From the NCBI GenBank assembly GCA_001600455.1, contig BCKC01000005.1, positions 2,108,001-2,172,000 of the forward strand: DNA of 64,000 bases. Direction: 5' to 3'. The stretch's first letter is position 1. Each line of letters starts with the position of its first letter. Shown here one piece after another: positions 35,326-44,903 of the stretch. The stretch comes from Endocalyx cinctus. Its lineage: Eukaryota; Ascomycota; Sordariomycetes; Amphisphaeriales; Apiosporaceae. A program made the position numbers and the translations under genes. Under the pieces are notes generated by a model. That model searched no databases. It saw only the letters and a list, made by a program, of their open reading frames with translations, and was not told the DNA's origin.

Positions 35326-37263
35326 ATGACTCTACCTCTATCATCGTGGTCTACGCTTATTAGCGCACTATCATTATCCTTATTTTATGTAGAAAATACT
35401 GTCGCAACTTCTTTACCGGCCTCGCCTGAGGCTTCAAAATCTTTCTTGGGTCAGGAATGTCCCATATTCTTCACAGCCCCGAAACGATGCGATCCAATTG
35501 CACCTAAAAGCTTCTTCCCCGTCAGCTCTGCATCTGCCGACCGAGCTAACGAGAGGTCTCAAGTGCCGGATTCCGATGCTTTTTTCATCAGGCTCGTAGA
35601 CGCAATGGATGTTATGCAGTCCAACTACTTCGCGCCTTGGGTAGGGATGTGGCCCGACGCTATTGACTGGACCGCTGCCGTTATGGGTACTCACCTCGCC
35701 GGAGCCACACGCAGTCTTTCCGAAGACATTCCGCTTTTAAGCAAAGTGGACGTCTTAGGATCAAAATTCAAGTTCGACTTCATAGATGACTACTTCAGTC
35801 AGCTCATTGGCTATTACTTTGGCCAAGACGCGTTTGCTATCAGAAATGAGGCATATGACGACATACTCTGGGTTGTGCTCGGCTGGCTTGAGACGATCCG
35901 CTTCGTAAACTACCATTCCGCTGCGCACTACGAGGAACGCGAGGACGATAATCATGGTATGGGAAACGTGGTCGCCAACCAAACATACCACGGTACCCGC
36001 TGGATCTCCGCATTCTCCCACCGTGCCCGTGTTTTCTGGGAACTTTCATCTCAAGGTTGGGATACGGATCTATGCGGCGGTGGTATGCTTTGGAATCCGA
36101 GACTGCTACCGTATAAAAACGCTATTACCAACGAATTATTCATCGCAGCCTCCATTTCCATGTATCTGTATTTCCCTGGAGACGATAACCAATCTCCCTT
36201 CTTTAAGGAATCTGGAAATGAGAATGTTCCTCTTTCAACTGGAACACGGGAGCCTAGATTCTTGAAAGCGGCCGTGGAAGGTTACCGATGGTTGGTAAGT
36301 TCGAACATGACGGATGCCAACGGCCTGTATACGGATGGTTTTCACATAAGCGGATACACAGACAGTAGTGATAACAACACAAAATGTGACGAACGCAATG
36401 AAATGGTATACACCTATAACCAAGGCGTAATCCTGACCGGTCAACGTGGATTGTGGGACGCCACCGGAGCGTCATCCTTCCTCTCCGACGGCCACAAGCT
36501 CATCCAGACCGTAATCAAATCCGCGGGTTGGGACCTATATAACGACGCTCCCGTCGACGACGTCGCATCTTTGGTGGCCGCCGGGACGTTACCACCGTGG
36601 CACGGCCTGGGGCGCGCCGGCGTCTTGGAGGAATCCTGCGACGCCAGCGGGACCTGTAGCCAAGACGGCCAGACGTTTAAGGGCATATTCTTCCACCACC
36701 TAGCCACGTTCTGCGAACCTCTAGAGCCACCCATCCCCGAGACCCTGCTCGAATTCGACGCTCGCGCCTTCGCGGCCGCCAAGAAGTCCCACGAGGAAGC
36801 GTGCGCCTCGTACGGCGGCTGGCTGGCGTACAACGCGCGCGCGGCCGCCGGAACCCGCGACGCGAAAGGCGTCTTCGGCCAGTGGTGGACGGCCGGCCTG
36901 CTGATCGCCCACCATTGGAACCGCCCCTGGCCCACGTTGGCCGACGACGGGGTCTCGCGCCCGACCGGCGCCGGCGTGGCCGATTACAGAAACTACGGCG
37001 TCCCGGACGATTCCATCTGGCAGAAGAAGAAGCCCGTCGTCGTCGAACCCGCGCCCGCCCCGATCGTGCCGGATCAGCACTCGATACGCGTTCACGAGCG
37101 GGATCGAGAGCGCGGCGAGCTGAAAGCGCGGGAAGCGGAATCTGCGGAGACGCAGTTCGGAGACCCGAATAAGCGCGGACGGGGCCGTACGGTGGAAACG
37201 CAGGGGGGTGGTCTGGCTGTCCTGAGGGCGTATTGGAAGATACACGTGAATTACCTTCGATAG
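35326..37263 (+). CDS. Secreted glycoside hydrolase family 76-like protein (alpha-1,6-mannanase type)
   Basis: Single exon of 645 residues. Residues 1-28 form a signal peptide (hydrophobic SALSLSLFYVENTVA then TSLP). The body matches the GH76 fold of alpha-1,6-mannanases: WTAAVMGTHLAGAT, the paired acidic residues D178-D179 in AYDDILWVVLGWLE that act as catalytic residues in this family, GGGMLWNPRLLPYKNAITNELF, and YTYNQGVILTGQRGLW. Potential N-glycosylation sites (NQT, NMT, NNT) agree with secretion. The likely substrate is the alpha-1,6-mannan backbone of fungal walls or glycoproteins, for wall remodelling or nutrition. The last 90 residues leave the GH76 fold and become Pro- and then Arg/Glu-rich; I see no GPI-anchor signal. 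GC content rises sharply in the 3' third. It could be a divergent GH76 clade rather than a Dfg5/Dcw1-type enzyme. Confidence 0.85.
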   Translation: MTLPLSSWSTLISALSLSLFYVENTVATSLPASPEASKSFLGQECPIFFTAPKRCDPIAPKSFFPVSSASADRANERSQVPDSDAFFIRLVDAMDVMQSNYFAPWVGMWPDAIDWTAAVMGTHLAGATRSLSEDIPLLSKVDVLGSKFKFDFIDDYFSQLIGYYFGQDAFAIRNEAYDDILWVVLGWLETIRFVNYHSAAHYEEREDDNHGMGNVVANQTYHGTRWISAFSHRARVFWELSSQGWDTDLCGGGMLWNPRLLPYKNAITNELFIAASISMYLYFPGDDNQSPFFKESGNENVPLSTGTREPRFLKAAVEGYRWLVSSNMTDANGLYTDGFHISGYTDSSDNNTKCDERNEMVYTYNQGVILTGQRGLWDATGASSFLSDGHKLIQTVIKSAGWDLYNDAPVDDVASLVAAGTLPPWHGLGRAGVLEESCDASGTCSQDGQTFKGIFFHHLATFCEPLEPPIPETLLEFDARAFAAAKKSHEEACASYGGWLAYNARAAAGTRDAKGVFGQWWTAGLLIAHHWNRPWPTLADDGVSRPTGAGVADYRNYGVPDDSIWQKKKPVVVEPAPAPIVPDQHSIRVHERDRERGELKAREAESAETQFGDPNKRGRGRTVETQGGGLAVLRAYWKIHVNYLR

Positions 37264-37986
37264 GGACAGTTCTGTATCTGCAGAATACGGAAACAGTTCA
37301 GATGGGGTATACGTGCAATGAGTAGAATATGAGATATATGATTAGATCGACGGGCATACACGTATATATGGGCATTTGATAAACGAGATGATTCGGGGAT
37401 AAGAGAAGATACTGGGGAGAATCTTATGTTGATAACTACGTCCAAATATTTTTTACCCCTAAATGTTATCTAAGCACTTATGCAAATAAAGGGAGCAAGA
37501 TAATTCAGCTTCAGTAAAGATCCATTGTGATACATTTCCGATTACACGTGTACCACCCATCTTCAGATGCTCATAAATACATGCTTCATCGCAAAACCCC
37601 CCTTTACCAAAGACGCCAAGGAATCCCTTGATTTCAGTATTTCCTTCTTTCCGTAATTTATCGAAAACGGAACTGCGATATAAAATATACACCGCTTCAG
37701 TTCCGTACTAGTATCTCTTACAGTAATAATTCTGTCTTGCTCATACATCATCATCCTTGTTTTCTCTCTATAATCTTACATATCTACTGAAGTACCTTAA
37801 ATAGGTAAGGTAGTTAGAAGAAAGTAAAAGAAAAGGGGACAAAAAGATAGATATCCCACCTGGCATGAATAGTAGACAGATAGGATAGGATAGAGTTAAA
37901 CGTAACAAAATATATCAAACAAAAATAGAAACACAAGGTATAATGAATAGGGAACTGTTTCGATAAAAGTCTTAAAACTCGCAAGT
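37264..37986. other. Convergent spacer between the GH76 and ERD2 genes
   Basis: A 720-bp AT-rich spacer between two 3' ends. It contains a 77-codon open frame on the minus strand (37459-37692) with protein-like composition but no recognised domain; see the findings. Confidence 0.5.
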
Positions 37987-39434
37987 TTATTCCCGCCATT
38001 CGTTCCCGTTGTTCATCTCCGACGGGAGAGACTTCTGCTTATCTTTCGAAGAAGAAGATGCGGCGGCAGACGATGACGGGGGGGTTGCCTTGTTGATGTT
38101 GTCGTCTTCTGACTCATCTGACTCGTCCTCATCCGAGTCGTCGTCATCATCATCATCATCGAGGACTTTAGCCAACTCATCCGGGTCTTTCATCCTAGCA
38201 TCCGGGTCGACCGTCGCATCATCATCATCCGAATCGTCACCAAACTCATCTTCGGCATCCCGCCGCCTAGCTTCCTGCTCGTACGTGCCGTCGTCGGCGC
38301 TGACCGAGATACCCCTAGCGCCCCACTTAGAGGTCCTTCTACTATCCTGCTCCTGGTGATGGTGGGAGAACCCGTTCAGGCCTCCGCTCCTCCCGCCGAG
38401 GGCCGGAGCGCTCTCCTCGTCCTCGGGGCCCAGCCCCTGGGAAGAGCGGGCCCGATTACCGAAGATGCGGGTGAGCAGCCAGCCCCGACGGATATCGTCG
38501 GCGTCGACGATGCCGCCGTTTCGCAGCTTGACGCGCTGCCGCGTGTAGTAGACCCAGAAGAAGTCGACGTACAGGGCCGTCTGCAGGATGCCGAAGATGA
38601 CCGAGGTCGCGTTCGGGTTCGAGTCCGACGGGTCCGCCGCTCGCACGATCCAGTTGCCGATGTACAGCGCCCGGTACGAACCTAGCGCCAGCAGGTAGAA
38701 CGAGTCGATCACGGTCGGGACGGTCGTCTGTCGGAGGAGGAGGAGCTGGGGGAGGACGCATACGGATTCGAGGATTTGAGAGAAGTCCCATATCCACTAA
38801 AAGATAACGGTTAGTCACTTGTCATTAGTTCCGTTACGTAAAGAAAAAAGTCCAGGAGCGATAAGAACACGAATTCTCCTCCGGAAGGTAGACGATCACT
38901 TACGGTCCAGAAACTCCAAACTTGCTTCCGCTCGAGGATGAGCATGGCGAAGGGGGAGAGTAGCAGCGAGCCGACAACGACGACGGCGCCTAGCTTCCAC
39001 GAGATTTCGCGCTCGCGCGTTCGCGGATACATATACCGCATGATAACGATGATATAGAAGGAGGAAAGTAGGTAGAAGAGTTTAAATAGAAAGTTCCATG
39101 TCGAGGGTTCTGAGAAGACGTCGGTATATCGCGTGCAGAAGACGACGGCGTAGAGCGCTTGGGTTATCATCGAGATACCTATTTTTCGGGTAGATTGATG
39201 CTCGATTAGCAAAAAGTCATAGAATAGAATAGATACAAGGAGGGGAAGAGGCAATTAGAAGTTCTGAGTACTCACCCTCGGCGCTCCTATTACGGTGGAT
39301 GGCGAAGATAAGAATACATATTGATAGGAGATGGGCAGTATCTGCCAGTACTCGGAAGGGCTAAATGCTGTCAGTTTTGATGGTCGTAATAGGATGTAAG
39401 TGCAAGCTTTTCCACTTACATTCCAGACAGCCAT
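37987..39434 (-). CDS. ER lumen protein-retaining receptor (ERD2 family) with acidic C-terminal tail
   Basis: Seven-helix receptor that recycles escaped H/KDEL proteins from Golgi to ER. The exons on the minus strand are 39434-39420, 39360-39276, 39178-38904 and 38796-37987, giving 394 residues. The first exon encodes only MAVWN; splicing then gives PFRVLADTAHLLSICILIFAIHRN, SAEGISMITQALYAVVFCTRYTDVF and, after exon 4, ESVCVLPQLLLLRQ and YRALYIGNWI, all ERD2 hallmarks. The usual family length is about 210-220 residues. Here about 150 extra residues follow the last helix, ending in a Ser/Asp/Glu-rich stretch with eight consecutive Asp codons and a Ser-rich end. Receptor retrieval depends on a short cytosolic tail in known members, so this extension would sit in the cytosol. 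Family assignment is firm; the ligand is not deducible. Confidence 0.93.
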
Positions 39435-40566
39435 GTTGTCGGAAGAGCTCCCCCAAAATGAAAATGAATCGTAGATATCGTTTGAAAAATATGGAAAATG
39501 GGAATAGTTTGAAATGGAACAAGAGGGGCGGTTTGGTAAGATAGACAACCTCCGTACCGTTGCGTAAATGATGCTTTACGTTTTAGATCTTTGAGGACCA
39601 AAACTAAGAAATAGAAAATAGAATAGACAAGAGACAATTTGATTTCGGAAAAAAGAGCTGCCTATCAATAGGCCATCAACACCTTCCCATGGCCCGGATT
39701 GTTAAAAGAAGAAGAAGAATAAGAAAGACACTTAATATCTACGGACTGTAAAGCACTAATTACGTGGAAAGTATGTAAAAACGGACAAGCTTCAAGCTGG
39801 GCTGGCTAACTGGTTGTTCCTTTGAGCGCAAGCTCGAAATGTCTGGCTGAACTCTGACGTTATTGTGGCTGTGCAGATTATCTATTTCTGCCACATCAGC
39901 CATACTAAGGTCCACATCCATATCTTTCAAGATAGACACCTACAACATTTGTATCTCTCTTTTCTAGGATTCAATTATATTGTCGTAAAGATCATTGATA
40001 CCAATTTCTGATTTTCAGGCAAAGATCTAGTCCACATCTTTCACTCTTTGATCTACTTTTATGTAATAATTGAGTTAGATCAGATCATCTTAGACATGAA
40101 GCTTACCCAAGTAGATTGAAATCACCAGGTATTTAAGATTACACGAAACTATACACACAGCCTGGGAAAAAAAGATACAGGTTTTATTTTATTTTATTTT
40201 TTACTTTTATTTTGATTTTCTATCTTTTTTTCCCTCTTTATGGGAGGGGGGCGTTTTCATAATTACTTTATCTCTTCAGCATACAATATAGTGGTACATA
40301 CATACAAAGCCGCCGGAAGCCTACATATTATCGTATTCAGTCAAAGCTGTACCAGTTCAGCTGTCAAAGATGAAGACTCCACTCGAAGAACATTTCCTTA
40401 ACATACCAAGCGGCATGAATGTTCTACCTATATAAATCTTCCTCCAAATATTATCTATGTCATGAATTGTCAAATCGAAAGCGAGGATATATATGAAAAT
40501 CACTCAGTCCACCGAGGTAGTCATTATAGAGACTGATATCATGTGAGAAGTTCGAGATCGATGGAT
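39435..40566. other. Spacer upstream of the ERD2 gene
   Basis: AT-rich, 1.1 kb, including the ERD2 promoter side and the 3' end of the following minus-strand gene. No open frame is supported. Confidence 0.55.
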
Positions 40567-42903
40567 CTAATCCACATCCATCATATCTCCCTCACGTTCT
40601 CGTCTCATCTCCTTGAGAACTTCCTCTTCTGCAACACCAAGAGGTAGACGCCAAGTTTGGTAAGTGCTGGATAAGCCCTTCAAGTGCCAGAAGCCACACT
40701 TGTACTTTCGGAAATCACCAAAAACGGCGGCTTGGTCCGGTCCCTCATTCGAAGCCACATCTCCACCAAACAGTGCGTCTCTATCTTCATTCGACACCGT
40801 ATTATCTCCAATAACATCATCTTCAACTCGAGGACGTTTAGTGGAGGGGCCGATGACATAATCGTCAAGTCGAGGACGCTTAGTCGAGAGGCTTTCATTA
40901 TTATAACCGTGACCACGCACAGGTGAATTAAGGGAAAGCGAGCTTGCAGCTGGCAAAAGAGCCGACGTCTTACCGTTAGAGAACCGGCTCGAAGGACCTG
41001 GATCGGCGTATCCATCATCATACGCATCACGGTGTGAAGGCGGCAATTTTGTTCCTGAAGAAGTGCCGTCATAAGTAGAATGTTTCTCTGAACCATGAAT
41101 TTCTGCCTCGTCGTTGCCATGCTTGCTGTGATTCTCGCCTTGTTCAGCAATACTGATAGTAGTATCGCCACTATTCACTGTCGTATTCACCTCACAATTC
41201 GCCATCTCCATCAAAGCCTCGCTCGCTTCTAGCTGCTCATCATCGACTTTTTCAGAATTGCCTTTAACGGGATCTTCGTACGTGAGATCTACCGCTAATT
41301 CTTCCCCGGATCGGAGCAAACTTTTCAACAGCAAGGGGTCCTTAGAGATGACTGCCTTGCTGTTCTCTACGTGTATTCCTTCAACACACAAGTACTTTCT
41401 CTTTCCCTGTCGCACGTATTCGTCGGAGACTTTAAAGAAAGACCATGGAGTTTTTCCTGGAGTTATCACTTTCATCTCTCTGTAGGTGACAAACAAGGAC
41501 CATGCCGGTTCGAAGATGAGCCGATTGCTGTGCTTAAAAATTATCCTCTTCTTTCTCTGCGCAAGCTCCTTCGCCTGAGCATTCAGTAAAGGCAGTTGAT
41601 CCTCTGAAAGAACAGGGCGGGCTGTCGGCTGCACTGCTGTTTCATGGCTTCCGGTACTAGCCTGGTGGGGAGCCAAGACTCCTTTACCTTTATATTTGGC
41701 TTGACGAAAACGATTGTGATAGGAGAAAGGCTCTCCCACGTCAACCTCTTTTCCCTTGCTAATTGGAACAATTGGAGCAACTGGGTTCGGTGTTCCAAAT
41801 GGTACGCCAGCAAGCTCGTTCCACTTTGAAAGATGCTCAAAAACCGTGCTATGAAGGGGTCCGGGGAATTGGCAGGCAGTGGGATCCAGATGATCGACCC
41901 AATTCGGCCACGCTGTACCGGTTCTACACTTCCAACTATCGGCCATCAGCGACATGAAATTATCAATGGACGGCGGTTTTTCTAGTGGCAGTCCTATGTT
42001 CATGACCTCGTGATTCCAGAAATCACGGGTAGCAGAGCTTCGACCTTGAAGCCAAACCCAGACAGCAGCAGCTTCGCGATTATCGCAATGTTCGAGGAAC
42101 TTGCGAACTTTATCCTGGAGCATTGATTCGCGCTTCCAGCAGAATCGGCAAGGCTTGTTCATGAATCCAGTCTGGACGCTAGTCTGTAACCAGTCTCCCA
42201 GCTCGTGAGGTCCGGCCTTGATCCAATCCCATAGGACGGAGTTAGGCTCAGACTCAACACCCCAAATTCCTCCCTTGTCGTTGAAATCAGGCTTCTTGCA
42301 GAGCTCGCAGCGAGGAATCCAGATAGTGAGCTTGCATAAACGAACCTGCTCGGTGCGTCGACGCTCGGGGAACCGTCCCTCCACGGGGCTGAAAGGACTG
42401 GTGGGTCCCTTCTTGTACTCCCACCACATTTGGCACGCGAGACGCTTCAACTCGATCGGGATAGCCTTCCAAGTGATCGGCCAAAAGCACGGCTGAAGAT
42501 GCTCGTCTCCGTACAGGGTCAAGAGTTCGGCGTCGTTGTCGGGAACTTGGTTTCCAACACTTCGCAAGTAGTTTTTGAAAAAGTCCAGACGCTCGTCCAA
42601 CTTCTTGACGTGTTCCTCGTCTTCGGCGTAGACGCCCTTGCGGATCAGCTCGTTCTGCTTGCCTCCTTCGACGAGGCAGGGCGCGCAGATGAATACGTGC
42701 AGGTTTCGAAGCGGGTCCACCGGATCATCTTGGTAGATGTCGTAGTCCACGGGCGGCCAAATAAAGTTCTCGCAGAAAATTCGGTTCTCGTTTGGGAATG
42801 TCGGGGATTGTTTTCTCTCGGAAGACTTGCATACCAGGAGCACATGTTTCTTGCCTCGGCCCGAAGGACAGACCAGGCAGTTTCTCTTAACCAGCTTACA
42901 CAT
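40567..42903 (-). CDS. Uncharacterised 778-residue protein with four CxxC pairs and twin nuclear localisation motifs
   Basis: Single-exon frame with an ATG at 42903. I do not recognise the family. The N-terminal third has four CxxC pairs at residues 9-12 (CLVC), 73-76 (CAPC), 199-202 (CELC) and 252-255 (CRFC), plus many Trp residues (WPPVDYD, WPITWKAIP, MWWEYK, WVWLQGR), so a metal-stabilised fold is likely. The C-terminal half is disordered. It contains a tandem repeat of about 15 residues (TKRPRLDDYVIGPS then TKRPRVEDDVIGDN) whose basic KRPR cores look like nuclear localisation signals. A short conserved-looking end follows (YKCGFWHLKGLSS, EVLKEMRREREGDMMDVD). A nuclear protein is a reasonable inference. 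Length, continuous frame and codon use support a real gene. Confidence 0.8.
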   Translation of the reverse strand: MCKLVKRNCLVCPSGRGKKHVLLVCKSSERKQSPTFPNENRIFCENFIWPPVDYDIYQDDPVDPLRNLHVFICAPCLVEGGKQNELIRKGVYAEDEEHVKKLDERLDFFKNYLRSVGNQVPDNDAELLTLYGDEHLQPCFWPITWKAIPIELKRLACQMWWEYKKGPTSPFSPVEGRFPERRRTEQVRLCKLTIWIPRCELCKKPDFNDKGGIWGVESEPNSVLWDWIKAGPHELGDWLQTSVQTGFMNKPCRFCWKRESMLQDKVRKFLEHCDNREAAAVWVWLQGRSSATRDFWNHEVMNIGLPLEKPPSIDNFMSLMADSWKCRTGTAWPNWVDHLDPTACQFPGPLHSTVFEHLSKWNELAGVPFGTPNPVAPIVPISKGKEVDVGEPFSYHNRFRQAKYKGKGVLAPHQASTGSHETAVQPTARPVLSEDQLPLLNAQAKELAQRKKRIIFKHSNRLIFEPAWSLFVTYREMKVITPGKTPWSFFKVSDEYVRQGKRKYLCVEGIHVENSKAVISKDPLLLKSLLRSGEELAVDLTYEDPVKGNSEKVDDEQLEASEALMEMANCEVNTTVNSGDTTISIAEQGENHSKHGNDEAEIHGSEKHSTYDGTSSGTKLPPSHRDAYDDGYADPGPSSRFSNGKTSALLPAASSLSLNSPVRGHGYNNESLSTKRPRLDDYVIGPSTKRPRVEDDVIGDNTVSNEDRDALFGGDVASNEGPDQAAVFGDFRKYKCGFWHLKGLSSTYQTWRLPLGVAEEEVLKEMRREREGDMMDVD

Positions 42904-44903
42904 GTCTGCTGAGCTTCGAAAATAAGAAGCTGGAGTAGGATTGTAAGTTAGCCTTCTTCATGATGATAATAGTTTATTATGGCCCTCTCTTGAGTAGTGT
43001 TTATGCTTACCTAGAGCAGTTTCGCATACGATTTTCGGAAAGAATATACCAGCTTTTCTTTGCAGTTCAATCTCAAGCTAGGGATACCGAGAGATTACCT
43101 AGTTGTATAAAGTCAGTTAATCTAGAACAATTAAGCCATCAAAATAAGGTACCCTTCGCTGTGGATCATACAGGCTCTTTCTAAATTCCTCGAGGGAAAA
43201 ATAAATCCACAAAGGAGCATGTAAAGAGAGGTTGTGAATTTCTAAACATACCTAGTGAAGCTATGATAACCTCCTATTTTCTTGTCGCCAGGAGACAAAA
43301 TCTCAGGATGAATCGGTTTATGATCTTTGGTACAGATGGAAGTGTCACAATTGGTGAACAGGACTGAAATCTGAAATGGTCGATGATCACGCGATACTGA
43401 CTTGTGGTATATTCCACAGCCCAGTTAATCGCAATGATTAAAAGAGACAGACTATAAAGAAAAGAAGGTGTTAATCAGTCTGTGTGTATTGCTTAATAGA
43501 ACATTCCACTTTGATGTATGGGACACATTTGAATTGGCAAAAAAAAAAAAAAGAGAGAGAGAGAGAGAATAAGGCATGTACGAAAGGGTGCCAGTGAAGT
43601 GCATGATATAAATTATCAAGCAAAGAGAAGTTACGTACCTTCTTAGAAAAAAAATATATATACTCTTGAATTATGATCAAGAGAGAAATAGGACAGTATG
43701 TGTACAACGAACAGAGGGCTTTTTAATCTTGTGATGGTAGCCTTGACGGGGCACTGAATCGTGTCAGGGAAAGTCAAGGTATGGTATGGTAAGAAAAGAT
43801 ACGTTGGACTGATATTCTGGCGAAATTCAGAATCCAAATAGGTGACTACTAAGAAAAGAAGTTACAGAATATGTGGGTGCTGATTTTTTAGACGAGGTGT
43901 TTCTCTTTTAATATTTATTCTCGTGGTAGAATGTATTGCAACAAGGTAAACAATAAAAATCGGATAACGAATGATCGCTAAGTCGAAATTTACAAGTACA
44001 CAATGAGAACAAGGCTACATTAACAGTACCTTCCTTCGTTACCTACGAGAATTTTTATTTTGAGTACAGGATAGTAATAGAAGCACCGTTGCCATGGCAG
44101 GTAGCTGCTCCAGTGAACAATTATGATAAGTAACAAGTACTTGTTTACCTTAACTTCACTACATAATTAAATAAATACATCTCTCTATTATTTAAATGCA
44201 TTCTAAGAACCTATATCAGCGATAAAATGATAAAAAAAGAAGATGTCAATATGACTATCTTCACCCACTCTTGGGGATGGGCTAGCAGGATGGGTACCTA
44301 GAGAACAAGTCTGCAGCATCAGGTAAGAGTACATTAACTATTGCTGTCAGTGATAGGACATATAATAGCACAACAAATCTCCTATATTTAATACAAGTAC
44401 CTCATAAGCCCCTGTAATTAGCGATGTATTTCCCCTTGTATTCTGCTACAATACAGAGGACCTATGTTATGGTAATGTATGTTAGCTCACTTTCCTCCCA
44501 GAGGAAGAATAGGTACATGTTATTGGCCTTTCCAATCGTACAAAAATACACCTGCTCATCATATGCCACTGGATTACCCATATATAAGCGAATGCTCAAA
44601 TAGCTATATTACCTACATGTTCTTTTCTCCTATGATGGTGTAACATCGTCGTCGTCAAAAGGGGCTAATCGCTTACCTAAATACATTTAGAATAGTCACT
44701 TAACGGAGCCTCAAACCATTTGTGGCTGATACTATTTATGTTTCTATTTAAGCCACATCAGCCCCACCTTGCTCCAATTTTAGTGTAAATGGGTGTCGCG
44801 TCTTTGAATAGCTTGAAACGCGTTACAAGAAAATGACATATTCAGAGTACAAATCCATATATAAAATAACTTCGAGTTGGGTTATTTAATTGTTATAGAA
44901 GAT
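42904..44903. other. Divergent 2-kb spacer upstream of AME1
   Basis: AT-rich DNA between two divergent genes. Open frames here are short and AT-driven. An AG-dinucleotide run near 43552-43568 and an A run near 43540 are the only repeats of note. Confidence 0.55.

Noticed and set aside
36441..37245. Open frames of 123-174 codons on both strands
   Set aside because: They are shadows of the GC-rich 3' part of the GH76-like gene.
39888..44764. Near-identical 20-mers (CTATTTnnGCCACATCAGCC) upstream of two genes
   Set aside because: An 18/20 match is expected by chance in a window of this size, and the flanks do not align.
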